DNA of 64,000 bases from Albula goreensis. Lineage: Eukaryota; Chordata; Actinopteri; Albuliformes; Albulidae. The DNA lies in NCBI GenBank assembly GCA_022829145.1, contig CM040742.1:6755538-6819537 (forward strand). Reading direction: 5' to 3'. The notes below the pieces were generated by a model. It saw only the letters and a program-made list of their open reading frames with translations. It ran no database searches and was not told the origin of the DNA. Position 1 is the stretch's first letter, and each line of letters starts with the position of its first letter. Shown here piece after piece: positions 40,768 to 57,582 of this stretch. A program made the translations under genes and the position numbers.

Positions 40768-40773
40768 CACACA
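40682..40773. repeat. (TG)n microsatellite ending TATACACACACA
   Basis: About 40 TG units followed by TATATACACACACA. It sits in the right end of the Tc1 copy whose canonical end is GTGTATATA. Confidence 0.97.
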
Positions 40774-42745
40774 TGTCTCCCATTCTTTATATTACTGACT
40801 ATACCCATGGACAGGTATAGTCAGTGATATACAAATATAGTGTAGTATAAAAAGTACTGCCAAAACGTAAGTCACTGAACTAGCGTTAAGAGACTGCAGT
40901 TAATTTTTCTAAGTCTTTGTCTCCTGAATCACACCTTCATCTAATTAGAATACTCAACCTTCCCCATTGCGCTCTGCACAACATGCATTTGCACCATTAT
41001 AATCCAAGAATTTACACAGATACGGCAATTCTTTCTCTTAATTTGGGATATAATTTTTTAGGGAATATTAATTTTATCCTGTTAACACCATTACTGTCCT
41101 TCATTAATTTTACCGAGTGCAGACAAGTGCAGGTGCTCATTCGTATCATTCCGCAGGTCACAGACCGAGCTGCGCAGGCGCTGTGTGAAAGAGGTACACC
41201 TTAATGCACAGCTGGCGCAGACAGGCTGCAGGTTGCCCAATCTGACCAGAGGTTCCTGATGAGATGCGGATAATCCCGCCGATAAAAATCCCTTTCACTA
41301 TGGGAAATGCCAAAGCCAGCTACGCACCGCGGGGTCACAGTCAGCACTTGGCATGGTCTAGATTCAACACTAGACCTATGGAGTCGTCCACACATGGAAG
41401 TGGTTTCTTAGCCGTGTGAGCCACCCCGGTGCCTTGGGCATGCCTTCATGTGATCTGCACTGGCCTTTGAATACTTAAACAGCCATGGCTGTCGTAGTCG
41501 CAACAGATGTAGTTCAGCGTTTTACATTTTGATGACACATATACACACACAATTACATAAGCCAGCACAAGCCAACCCTGGTCCCTCACAGCTACAGGGT
41601 GTGCTACTTTTTGATAAATTAACGCAAGTAATTATATAGTTAACTCACCTCAACAAATTATTTTTTTTTGGGTGATATTTAAGGTGAAAACAAAAGCCAG
41701 CACACCCAGTGATTATCGCAGACATGGGTTGGATACTCCCAACCATCTCACAAGCCAGTTTACGGTATTCAAAAGTTTACAAATACACACCTAAAATTGT
41801 TTATCCTAATATTGCAATGTTTCAACCAGGCATGTTTTACAAATTATTTTTCTAAAATATTCTTAGAAAATGTTTTCCTGCAATAGGTTAATAATAAATT
41901 GTATTTATCTGCCGACAGTAGTTATGACACCACTGACTATACATTTAACCAGTTTTTTTTTTTTTTTAAAAAGGCAGTTAATGTATTTATTGATTTTTTT
42001 TTTAAATGTGAAAATGCATAACTATGGTACATACATTTTGGAAATGTTGTGCACAATGAGTGTACAACGTTGTTGTCCAACATAGTGAGCTAATATGATT
42101 GTCATCACAAATACTAATGTTACTACAATGAAAAATACTCTTTTGAATGTAATTCATACATCCCATCACCTAAACTTTTGGTTTTAGATATTATGATACA
42201 GAAATGAACATATGAACAACTACAACTGCTCCAACAAAGTACATGTATTTCAATATGCCACTGGGCTATGAAACCGAGGTAAATTACATTTTACATTAAG
42301 GACATCAATATAACTATGTATTTTATGTTCTATGTTAAAATTACTTCAGTACATAACTTGTCTGTTTGAGACTTGCAACATGTACAAAGACCCATATAGC
42401 ACTAATATGTCAAAAGGTGATTCTGCCAATCAGCTAAATAAAAAAAATGGCTCATACAAGCCATTTTATACTACTTGACATGAAACATGAAAAGTTACAA
42501 TATTTCTGTAAGGCACGTCTTTATACATAATTTTTTTATAAAATGGTTTCACAGAACATCAGGCTACATTAATCTGTCCACATGAGTACATCACTGCTTC
42601 AGATCAGTGAAAAAAAAATAAAAGCCATTTTCTATTTCTAATTAAAAATAGTCTATGTATATGAGTTAAAACTCATGAGGTTTTAATGGTTTCAACAGTA
42701 CTTGTGATCTGTTAACTATCTAATTTTCAACCACGCTTCACAGCA

Positions 42746-42746
<1 letters not shown>
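40774..42746. other. Intergenic around SINE copy B
   Basis: Outside the SINE (41165-41440) the sequence is AT-rich with poly-T runs near 41.95 kb. No gene seen. Confidence 0.5.
41165..41440 (-). repeat. tRNA-derived SINE, copy B
   Basis: On the minus strand it begins GGGGTGGCTCACACGGCTAA (A-box-like), with GTGTTGAATCTAG where a B box is expected. The body shares TTTCCCATAGTGAAAGGGAT and the CCTCTGGTCAG..CAACCTGCAG block with the copy at 54.4 kb. GC content is clearly above the surrounding DNA. Confidence 0.62.

Positions 42747-42828
<82 letters not shown>
42747..42828. repeat. (TG)n microsatellite
   Basis: About 40 uninterrupted TG units. Confidence 0.98.
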
Positions 42829-48028
<5,200 letters not shown>

Positions 48029-48350
48029 CCAGGTTGCTCACAAGTTAAGACATTTGCCTGGAAGTCCTGAGTTTGGTTGTCAAGTCACATTAATTGCTAT
48101 GGACAGAGTTCTGAGATCTGCATTTGCAAGGCAACAATTGGGCCTGCCTTACTGGGGATGATAGAAGGTGAAGACCATTGGTTTTATTCCTCTCTAATAT
48201 CCACTGCTGCTCAGGGCAAGTGATTGGCCTCGTACAGAGGTCTGTAGCAGCACAAACCCAGTGTCCGCTGACTCCTTCTTCTATCTTCTTCTGACAAAAC
48301 AGGTACCATGTGATTCGTTGTGTGGCTGCAGTGTGGAAAAGAAGGAAGAC
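48029..48350 (+). repeat. tRNA-derived SINE, copy D
   Basis: The head GGTTGCTCACAAGTTAAGAC matches the 54.4 kb head GGCGGCTCACAGGGTAAGAC. The body block GCAAGGCAACAATTGGGCC..CTTACTGGGGATG parallels GCGAGGCGGTGATTAGCCC..CTCGCTGGGGATG, and the 3' part GTGTGGCTGCAGTGTGGAAA parallels GTGGTGCAGCTGCAGCGTAA. It is the most diverged of the four copies. Confidence 0.58.
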
Positions 48351-48813
48351 TGGCTGCTGCACAAGCCATCTTCTCCTGCAGGTGTGTTTCCTTTTATTTT
48401 GCTACACCAGCCAATCACCAGCTTAGAAGTGTTCTGACCAGGGAAAAACCTAATGCCATTGGCAGACTAAAAAGAGGCTGTCTGGGGTGGAGTAAGCAAC
48501 ACATGCCTTAGCATTGGAATTGTGGCAGAATTGGCCACATGTGTAATAAACCAGCAAATGCTTAACAAGCTGCCTATAGAGGTAGCTAGCTAGCTAACAT
48601 TCATGGTTAGAGTAAATCTTAGGTCACATGTCCATTCTCCAGCTAGCTGCCCTTTCTTTACTGCTAGCTAGACATGCTTTACTGCAATCCACCGTTTTGG
48701 TGCATCGTTTAATTTATTTTTTAATGTTGAACTGAAGATGTAGGTCTTACATTAAGGCCATAAGAATACATAATAATGAGAAAAGGCCAGAGAACCCATA
48801 TAGGCCCCGTCAT

Positions 48814-48853
48814 TCAAAAAAAAAAAATATGTGTGTGTGTGTGTGTGTGTGTG
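48814..48853. repeat. Poly-A then (TG)n
   Basis: A run of 12 or so A followed by TAT and 12-13 GT units. Confidence 0.9.
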
Positions 48854-49070
48854 GTACTAAATATTTTTAAATATGTTTCATTCATATTGTATTTCAAATC
48901 TTTGTATTTAATTGAAAAGAATTTGAAATTAGTTTTGAATTAGTTTCTTTGACCTATGCCTCCATGATCATTGGTTGAGATAAAATTTAAGTACAGTATA
49001 ACGGTTGGTTAACTCACATCATTTCTACTGGATAGCTTTAAAGACATTGTCACCATTCCCAAACACTTAC

Positions 49071-49258
49071 CTTTGCCAGGCATGTTCTTCAGCAAAGGTC
49101 ATCACAAAGATCAGACAGCGTGTGTCTCTGTCACCCATGTAGTCCTGATGTGACTTTCTTGTGGGAGTAAACAAGCTCGGGTGCCTCACTAACATGACTT
49201 TCAATAAGTCAGAACAGTTTGCAAAGCCTGACTGACAAAGCTGGACTGACAACTTCAT
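49071..49258 (-). CDS. Candidate isolated exon with perfect splice donor
   Basis: A minus-strand open segment, given here from its ATG at 49258, ends in CAAAG followed by GTAAGTG, a near-perfect vertebrate donor at 49070. Upstream, acceptor-like AG positions occur in TTGTCAG contexts around 49240-49250, so the true 5' border is uncertain. The peptide includes HPSLFTPTRKSHQDYMGDRD and CLIFVMTFAEEHAWQR; the composition looks protein-like but matches no family I know. No partner exon was found nearby. It could be an exon of a gene with large introns, an exonised repeat, or chance. Confidence 0.22.
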
Positions 49259-50459
49259 GTTTACAATATCCAGAAAATCAGAATGTTTACATTTTAAAAC
49301 TATAATGTTAAAGATTGTGTGAGTTGAATATTGATGTGGTGTCTTGGGTATGAAAAGGGAAAGAAATGTATAATTAGGCTGCAGTTAAAGTGTTCTTTGT
49401 CAGAAAAATTAGCATTTAGTTGTTGCTGGCACATATATGTACCTAAAGACATTGTAACTGGTTTTTATTTGTTTGACATAGTAATAGGCTAATTTTAGAA
49501 TGGACTCCAACTGACAAACAAAAAATGTAAATGTATGCATCTGGTCACTGGAACTAAACCATTTGTTCGATCATGAAGAAGTCTTGATGTGATTTAAGCA
49601 AATGGCAATGAGCCTCTGCCACATATTTTTAAAATATATTTAAGGACAAAATACTGCAAAACATGAACGTAACAACGTGGATTTACCAAGAAAGGCCTAA
49701 ACAAAAACCAGCATACAGAGGTGTCCCCACATCTTAGTCTGAAAACCCTTGCCTATGCCATCAGAAGACCACAAAGTGAACATATGGTCCATTCATGTAC
49801 CTACAGACATCCAGCCAGCAGAGGTCACCAGAGAGTTATGAGCTCAGTTTAATCCAATTTACTTTTAACCAACCTTATAAGGCTGAGCTAATTATCACTT
49901 TGCCAACTTAGAACTCGTGGGCCGTAGTAATAGGAGTTAGATTCACATTCTTAGGATCCAGGTCTGGACCACAAGCATGTAGTTTTACTCCATGCGCCTC
50001 CCTAAGATCCCCAGTGTTGTTAGATTAGTTAAATCTTTTATTCACAGTTGTTGCGTGTAGGGTAAAATAGGAAACACATTGTTATAGGCAAGTGGTAATC
50101 AGTGGATAATAAAGATGAATACTTGTTATTAAAATGAATTCAAGTACAAGTTTTAAAATTCATTTGTAGAAGGTGCGTTTGTGGAAGCTGCTGCTTTTGT
50201 AGGAGCTACCAAGGCTAAGTATATTACCAGTTAGGGAATCGTTAATAAAAGCTATTCAGAACAGCATTTGATCAGAGGGGCATTTGAGGAGTTGAGAGTA
50301 GAAAAGGAAGGCACGGAATGTACATGTAATACCCTGAAATTCCTCTGTTAGATGCCAGAAATATATCACATATTTTTGATACTTTTGTTATAATTACGGA
50401 AGTTATGACATGTTCACAGATACATGGCTTTGTGCGAGGGATGTGCAAAACGTAGGGGT

Positions 50460-51640
50460 CTGTAAACTGATAAGAAAAGATGCACCCAATAAAAAAGGTG
50501 TGGGTGCAACCCTCTAGATAAAAGAAAATATTAATGTTCTAGAAATTTCAGTAATTGAACCTTGTACATTTCTGTTATTGGGGGAAAAGGAGAGGTGACT
50601 AAATGTAGGAGTGTACAACAGGCCACCAGCCTCAGACAGCAGGTTAAACATTATGATCAATGAAAATATATAGCTAACATGCCAGGAGGGAGAGACATTA
50701 ATAACCAGTGACTTCAGTTACCCCTTTACTAATTGAGACGTTGTTTCAGAGGAAGGGAAATGTGAAGACGAGGTTTTATATGTTGTAAATTTCTGTTTTT
50801 GGTGCAGTCTTTTACTCAACTCACAAGGGGGAAACCAATTCTGAATCTGGTCTTGTGCAATAATTCTGACAGAATTTGCAGCTCTGATGTAGTGAAGCCA
50901 CTCGGGAGGAGTTACATTTGAAGTCTTTTTTGGAAAGTTAAGGCCTATTCCTCCTGTTCCAAAATATTAAATTCCAGATGAGCGACTCCAAGATGTGAGA
51001 TTGCACAAGTAATATATTAGGCTTTTTATGAAGCTTTTTTCTAACAAAACTGAATAAAATGCAGAGCATATTCAGAGGGGTTATTCTTTACATTCAGCGT
51101 AAACTCATTCCAAAAGTAAGAAAAAGGCTATTTCTACAGCGCATGAATGAGTGCTCACTGGAAGGACTGAAAAAATACAACATTATTCAGAACATTTAAG
51201 TTGGACAGCTAAAAAATCATAGCATACTGTAATATGCACACCAAGGTAAAAAAAATAAGAGAAATAAAAAACATAATGAAATACAAATTATTCAACATAC
51301 AAAAAATACAGTTACTTTGTTGAGAGCTTCACAGGTTAATTTCAAGTATACACAGGTATAATTCCAATATTCTGAATCTTGTAAAAGAAATTGCGATAAG
51401 GAATGGAGCAGCACTAGAAAAATGTCAAAAACGTAAGATGAATAAGGCAGAAGGTCCTAATGAGATATATCTAGGAGTGCTCAGGGAACATGATGAAATT
51501 GTCTTTAAACCTTTGAGAGTTATCTTAGAAATGGAGAAATATCAGATGGCTGAAAACATGGTACTGGTATTCCAATATATGACACGGGAACCTGCGTTGA
51601 CCCAGGAAATTACCCTCAAACCTTCCATTTGAGGCTGCAG
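50460..51640 (+). pseudogene. CR1-like LINE relic (endonuclease to start of RT)
   Basis: In broken plus-strand frames: VYNRPPASDSR-like text near 50.61 kb (endonuclease 'GVYYRPP'), TLITSDFSYPF at about 50.70 kb ('LLGDFN.P'), LLLNSQGGN and IWSCA at about 50.81-50.86 kb ('PTRGGN.LDLVL'), then at 51438-51632 NKAEGPNEIYLGVLREHDEI with FKPLRVILEMEKYQ, matching the RT start 'KSPGPDGI..RVLKELA..I..PL..IF..S...G'. Order and spacing match a CR1-type ORF2. Stops throughout. Confidence 0.7.
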
Positions 51641-53322
51641 TATGTAAGTTTCTAGAAAACCCCTAATGGTGCTATTCTCTCAATCAAGCTCCCATCTATG
51701 CTCTATAATGAACTCATGTAGAGCTCCACGCTAAAAAAGTATCATTTTTATCCATCCACAAGGGCTAGAATTGATTAACTTTGTATTTTGGTAGACAAAT
51801 TTCTCAGATTAATTATATGTAGATCAAGATCACAAATCACAACAAGATTTGAAGAACTAGCTTTTATGTTGGGGGCAATAGAAGAGATGTTTTACTTAAT
51901 TTCACCAAAAAACTGCTTTGAACCAAGAACCAGAACTTCATTTTTATCTGAGTAAAGCTAAAGGAAGTTTTGAGACACTGAGCATTAGACACTGACCAGC
52001 CATGCAAAACAGCCAATTTGTTTAATTGACAGCTTCATATGCCAGAACTATGATGTTATGTATGGTGTACCAGACAGTATTGACTTACTGTCATCACTGC
52101 CTACAAGATTTAGCTATTATGATTGATCTAAATCTATAACCATTCTATCATGCAACACAAAGTTGAAAATTCACAGTTTAAAACCAGAGTGCATCATTTT
52201 GAAATGGTCATGCAGATTTGCATCCAAAATTTATCTTAATAAACTGCATAAGGAGCAAAACATTTTGAGACCTTTTCCTCTTTATTGCCAAGACAAACAG
52301 TCACTTGATTGGTCACTGAGAAAGTCGAAAAGCCATCGGACATGGTTGACACAAGTCGCTAGTAACCACAGTACTCTGATTGCAGTGGCAGCAGATTATG
52401 AGTTTTTACAGTCGAAGTGGACATGGCAAGTGTCCTGCTGTAAACAGAGAATGAAATGAAGTTTTACACCTTTGGCCTATATTTTGCACTATTAAATGTT
52501 TAAACACATGACTTCACTTATATACAGAATTTGCATATATAATCTGGTTTATTTTTTTATCATTATGTGACTGCGTATTTCCATAGTTCCCCCCCAACAC
52601 TAATTTTAATAAGCAGTCAGAATAGAAGCTTTTTTCATTGTCACATTGTTCTGGTAAACATTGGGGAAAAGGCTAATTTACCTTTCTCTATTTTACTGTG
52701 GTCCAGTGCTCAAAAAGTGCTCGCTTTAGCTTGACTGAAATTTCACTGAAATTCCATAGGTGTGCCGCTCATACAAACTGATTTTATTGGTTAAGAATTG
52801 ATACACTACCATTTCATCAATCCACTTCCTCACACATGAAGTTTTGAAAAGGAAGAGAGAAAGCTGATCTTTCAGGGAAAGAGGCACTATCTACCACATG
52901 TATATGACACACAAAGTCCTGTTTACAGGGACTCATACAAAGAAAGGTTCCACGTGGCTAGACATTGTGCAAATTTGTATGTTTCAATCAACTCTGAATC
53001 TTCTGGAGTAACCTGCGATTCCTAGTTTAGCAAGCTAGCACTAGCTAACAGTCACTCTTCTTTAGTTACAAAGACACAAAAACAAAATTTGCCACAGTTT
53101 ATGGGTGACTTGTTGTTTTATGATGGTTGCTGTTCTACCTATAGAAACAGAAATTAAACAATGAAGTATTCAGTCATTCAAGTAAGTTTACTCAAGAGTA
53201 ATTGTATAGCTAGAGTAATTTTGAGTTATTGCATATTGTATTTAGTTGTTCTTTTTTTAGTGACATTCACTTTTTATTAAGGCTTCTTCCTTTATCCTTA
53301 CAGTGATGTACATTCATCTCAG

Positions 53323-53367
53323 AATGGATTTGCTTCGTAAAAAAATAAATGGATTTGCTTCGTAAAG
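53323..53367. repeat. Tandem duplication, period 25
   Basis: AATGGATTTGCTTCGTAAA appears twice in a row, separated by A/T bases. Confidence 0.9.
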
Positions 53368-53668
53368 AAAACTTTAATCAGATGCACAGGCATGAAAAGA
53401 GCAAGAAACAAAATCCTAATAAAAAATGCAATTCCATCGTCATACTTGGTGAATAGTCTGATTGACTCTTGCTTGTTCTCTGCTGCGATATTGGACAGGT
53501 CATCATGCATGTTTTCACCATGAAATCACAATTTTTGCCAACGAGTAAATTGTGCCATTGTAAATTTTTCAACAGCAACGTAATACGATATGAGTATACC
53601 ATTACAGTTAATGTAGAGTCTGAGTCAACTCTGCAACTACAGCAGCCTGACAAAAAGTAAATGTTGTG

Positions 53669-53693
53669 CTGTGTGTGTGTGTGTGTGTGTGTG
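53669..53693. repeat. (TG)n microsatellite
   Basis: About 12 TG units. Confidence 0.95.
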
Positions 53694-54354
53694 CCTGCGC
53701 ACAAGCATGAGTGTGTTCTTGCATTCACTTCTCATATGTTAACTATGCGTTGATATTGTGGTACTGTAATTTTTGTCATTTTGAAAATGAGATGTGGAGA
53801 TGTGAGAAGAACAGTATTGTGTTAGCAGCTATATATTACATTAGAGAGAGAAGGAGCTAACTGATGCACATCAATGAAAACAATACAAAAAATATGCCAC
53901 TGCTATATCTTAAAAACATAAAATTTGGACATAGTAAATTCCAAGTTCATGAATTCTTTTTCACTAAATAATATGTGAAAAGATGACCCTGACCCAGGCT
54001 TAAGTCACATACTGTATGTTTTAAGCAAACTGCAAAATAACAAAAAATCCTCTTTTTGCAGAAAATGTAACTGCATGGCCATCATTGGCATGCGCTGGAG
54101 TGATCTGAAAAGCCTTGTAAATATCTGAAGGCCTTTTTCTCAGAGGTTTATTTCAGAAAGTAGCGACAATGAACAAGCCACATCGTTGTAATTTTTTTCC
54201 TGACTGCAGTTTTCCGAAATGCCAATTTAAAGGTATGAATCTTAATTTTCATTCCATGAAACGATAAAAAGCAAAAATTACATTTTACTACTTAATCCTC
54301 TTTCTACTCAGTGGGTCATAAATAGTATTTGAGCGTAAAGGCGGAGCCGTTATT

Positions 54355-54660
54355 GGGCCTCTGGGCGGCTCACAGGGTAAGACACTCATCTGGGAACCTG
54401 CCCTCAGATGTTGAAGCCCCTGCTGTACCATCAACAGCTATGAATGGAGGACCACATTAGGCGAGGCGGTGATTAGCCCAACCTCGCTGGGGATGTGAAA
54501 GGGTTATGCCGTAAAGTTTGTCTGTCTCATTACTCTATAGCGGCCACTACTGGTCCGGCTGGGGACCTGCAGTGGTTTGAACTGAGTGTATGCTGACTTC
54601 TCTGATTACACAGCTGGTGTGAAAGTTGTGGTGCAGCTGCAGCGTAAAAGAGTAGCAAGA
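54355..54660 (+). repeat. tRNA-derived SINE, copy A (best preserved)
   Basis: The head reads GGCGGCTCACAGGGTAAGAC, then CACTCATCTGGGAACC and ATGTTGAAGCCCC, fitting the A-box/anticodon/B-box layout of a tRNA-derived SINE. The body runs through ATTAGCCCAACCTCGCTGGG, GTCTCATTACTCTATAGCGG and GCTGGGGACCTGCAGTGG. The 3' limit is set by the last shared block, GTGCAGCTGCAGCG. No clear tail or target duplication was identified. Confidence 0.68.
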
Positions 54661-54931
54661 TTGTTATCATGTGAATTGGAGGAGTCATGTGCCTACAGCT
54701 CTCCACCTGGAGCTGGCAGGGTAGTTAGGATGGTGAGTCAACTAGTTCAGCAAGGGGTTGGGAAAAATTTTTACAATGAAAAGTGGTTCCAGTTAGTCAG
54801 TGGGAAATTTTGGGGTGTGTTCTGAAAAACATTCTTTACAATGAACTCAGGGATATGGAATTTATTGTCACATATCCCTGTAAATATTTAGTTTTATCTC
54901 AAGCCTGATGATTCAAGCCGAAATATCAATA

Positions 54932-55212
54932 TCAGTAGTTACTGGTTTTCCCATCATTTCCCATTTTATGCTGCAAGCCACGAAAAAAGAAATGTTGTCC
55001 TTCCTCAGCTCCTCCATTTTGTCCTTGCTGTGCTCCAGGGCTTGATTTCAAGTCTGTCAACTGTTGTCTGAGAGTATCCAGCACAGAGAGTTTTTGTTTG
55101 GTTGATGCCAAGACATCTGGTCTTGCATTGACTATAAAGAGGTTATCCATAAGAGATGCACTTCTTCTCCTTCTTGACAAGGGGCTACTTGAGTAGCTTG
55201 CAGTGCCGTAGC
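54932..55212 (-). CDS. Candidate terminal exon of an unrecognised gene
   Basis: Open minus-strand segment of 92 codons ending in TGA, behind a T-rich acceptor (TTTTTTTGTGTGCTGAAG) with phase 1 entry. The peptide has an Arg/Ser patch (SPLSRRRRSASLMDN) resembling a basophilic-kinase site, then a predicted helical, coiled-coil-like stretch (TKQKLSVLDTLRQQLTDLK) and a Gly/Gln-rich end. That arrangement looks protein-like, unlike most chance frames in this AT-rich region. I do not recognise the protein, and it is not the gene I would expect next to arhgap31 from human order (tmem39a). It may be the last exon of a small gene, or fortuitous. No upstream exon beyond 55.8 kb could be identified. Confidence 0.35.
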
Positions 55213-55626
55213 CTTCAGCACACAAAAAAATGTAAATGAAGATAAATCAAATATGCCTGACATATAGGGTGTCTCATATGAATAGATGTTTTTTATGACC
55301 TTCCTCCCTGCAGATTAAACATTATGTTTATTATGGTTAAGGGCCTGAAATACGAAAGCATTTAGTAAGTACATGCAAAACTGTTTCACTGGTACAAAAA
55401 GATTAAGGCTGCATGTGATTGGTGGAGATAGTTTGTTTTCTCCAATCACAAATCATGTCACTGAAATTACATGCGCGAGAAGATTAGCAGGCGTTAAAGG
55501 CTGTGATAAATTTGGCCCGAGGTGCTGAGATTTCAGTTTAGTGGAACGCTGCCATCATGTGGCCAAATGCCTTCGAAATCTTTTAAAGCAAAAGACAATA
55601 TGTACAGGTGATTTTTTAAAATCTAC

Positions 55627-55819
55627 TGTATATACTAAAATACCCATTTGTATAAACCTTAGTCTGAACTTCAGGTGCCAAATCTCTAATATGAGAATCT
55701 GGAAAATGTATTGATTCACGGCACAAGCTGCCTGAAACGTGATTGGTGCCATCAGATTTCTGAATATGGATTCTGTTGGCTGTGATACCCACCTCTCCCA
55801 CAGACAGGTGCTTCAGCAT
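55627..55819 (-). CDS. Candidate exon of an unrecognised gene (upstream member)
   Basis: A minus-strand open segment behind a plausible acceptor (TTCTGTCATTTGTAG, exon from 55819). It begins MLKHLSVGEVGI and contains RESIHFPDSHIRDLAPEVQ, which has protein-like composition compared with the shadow frames nearby. Two weak donors of the right phase (1) lie at 55635 (GTATAT) and 55626 (GTAGAT); either would join in frame to the segment at 55212. The ATG directly after the acceptor could be a coincidence or the start of a short isoform. I recognise no family. It lies some 2.1 kb downstream of the arhgap31 stop on the same strand, so it could also be part of an unusual arhgap31 transcript or a chance open frame. 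Confidence 0.3.
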
Positions 55820-56499
55820 CTACAAATGACAGAACTGCTTTGCTGAATGGAGAAATCTTTGGTCAGATTTACAGGTCTTTAATATTCATCGGATCCTAAC
55901 TGTGGCTGTGCCTTTTTTGAGTGACCAAATGAGATACACCTGCCTGCTCCCGATCAGGATATGAGAAAAGTTTAATCAAACCTGCATATAGTTTTAGAAT
56001 TATCGACATGGCCAAATGGGCAGAATGTGAAATGTGAAGTATTATCACTCATTTTTCCATTTGGATTTGGAAATAATTCAAAATGATAGGATATAGAAAA
56101 TAGAAAATAAAATGTCATTTGAAACTGTCGTTACATCATCGTTTGCTCTTTTCTGTCGTGCACATTTTCTGAAGGAGATGCATCAATCATGTTTCAAGTG
56201 CAGATGACTTTTGAAGAGATGAAACGGATTGTCTTACTGTGTATTTACATGCATGACACACTACAGATAACATGACACTGAAATCCAACCTCACTTTTCA
56301 AAACTGCACCACAGGTACATTCTTAAAATTCTACCAGGAAACTAGCAAAAGTGGATAAGCATACATCCAAAATGCCCTTATTCTGTGCGCCATTCAGCAT
56401 GTGATAAAACTGTTAAAAATTGGGCCTTATATGCTTTATAATACTTTACAACACAATAAATTCAGAGAGGGGCAACAAGACTGGTTCCTTATCAACAAT
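55820..56499. other. Intergenic or distal 3' UTR
   Basis: AT-rich sequence between the unrecognised exon-like segment and the last AATAAA candidate of arhgap31. No coding signal. Confidence 0.4.
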
Positions 56500-56503
56500 A
56501 TAA

Positions 56504-56509
56504 TTTATT
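56504..56509 (-). terminator. Candidate polyadenylation signal AATAAA (distal)
   Basis: AATAAA on the minus strand about 1.4 kb after the arhgap31 stop, the last of four seen before the next exon-like segment. Chosen only as an outer limit for the 3' UTR. Confidence 0.25.
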
Positions 56510-57576
56510 GTTTTTTTTTGTTTGTTTTTACATTGTAGTAGACACTTGAATTTGGCACCATATTAATTTCATATTTGTACATCATTAAGGTGATTTACAA
56601 AATGAAAACATGCCAGTACAGTCACATGCTAGAGTTTGGTCTGAGATAGGCATGGTATTATAATGTACATTTTGTTGATCAGTTTGAAAATATATACTTT
56701 TGATGGATTTTATCTGAATTTTAAAATGGCACTATTGATAAATTGGACACATCTGTTGGTCACAATGAAATTCTGACATATTTTATGTAATTCTTACAGA
56801 AACTGAAATACGTGTACACTGCTTCTGTGGACAAAACGATGAATATTAATAGGCTGACATGCCTCTAACTTTAAACTTTATTATATTTTAAGGTTAAATA
56901 TTACAATCAATTGTGGAGGTATTTCAACATACAACATGTTTGGTATGAGTGAGGGTGCCATTTAATTTGTTTTTATTGCAATTATAACATTTACTATGAG
57001 ATGAATTATTAGAATGACACATGAGTTGATACGATATACAAGTCATAAATTACATAATGTATGTAATATATTTCTACAATTGCCTTTCTTGTTCTTTCTT
57101 CCCGAAAGCAATGACTAGCGTTGAAACACTGTTCTTTGTATAGATGATACAATCATAGAGACATGCAAAGCCATATATTTTCCATAATCTAAATACAATG
57201 GCTAATCACTTAATTGTTTGTCCATGTCATCAACATCATTACAATGTCCAGTTGCTACTCTCCAAGGGCTTAACAAACCAATGTAAATGTTTCCCTGAGC
57301 ATGAAAGTCATTGTTAGCTGACATCGATGCTGTTTTTGTGTTCAGTTTACAGTTATCATTTAACATCATACAATTAACATCATCTCAGTACAAACACACG
57401 AGATCACCTATGTGTGCATAGGCAAGTAACACCAGTAATCATGGAATTATGATAATGATGGTCCATTTCATTACAGACAACTTCATGAACTCTCCCTTAG
57501 TCCAGTCCCCATGAGAAAATGAATGGGTCCACGGATCCCTACAGTATTTTATCTATACTATGTATAATACATTATC

Positions 57577-57582
57577 TTTATT
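57577..57582 (-). terminator. Candidate polyadenylation signal AATAAA (proximal)
   Basis: First AATAAA on the minus strand after the arhgap31 stop, about 340 bases downstream. A hexamer alone is weak evidence in AT-rich DNA. Confidence 0.3.

Larger units (their letters stand above)
48351..50459. other. Intergenic with one exon-like segment
   Basis: Holds the candidate exon at 49071-49258, a short TG repeat and GCTAGC motifs near 48.6 kb. Otherwise nothing assignable. Confidence 0.45.
51641..54354. other. Intergenic
   Basis: The sequence may continue into unrecognised LINE debris after 51.64 kb. The 98-codon plus frame at 52163-52459 has no motif. A short TG repeat and a tandem duplication are listed separately. 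Confidence 0.45.
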
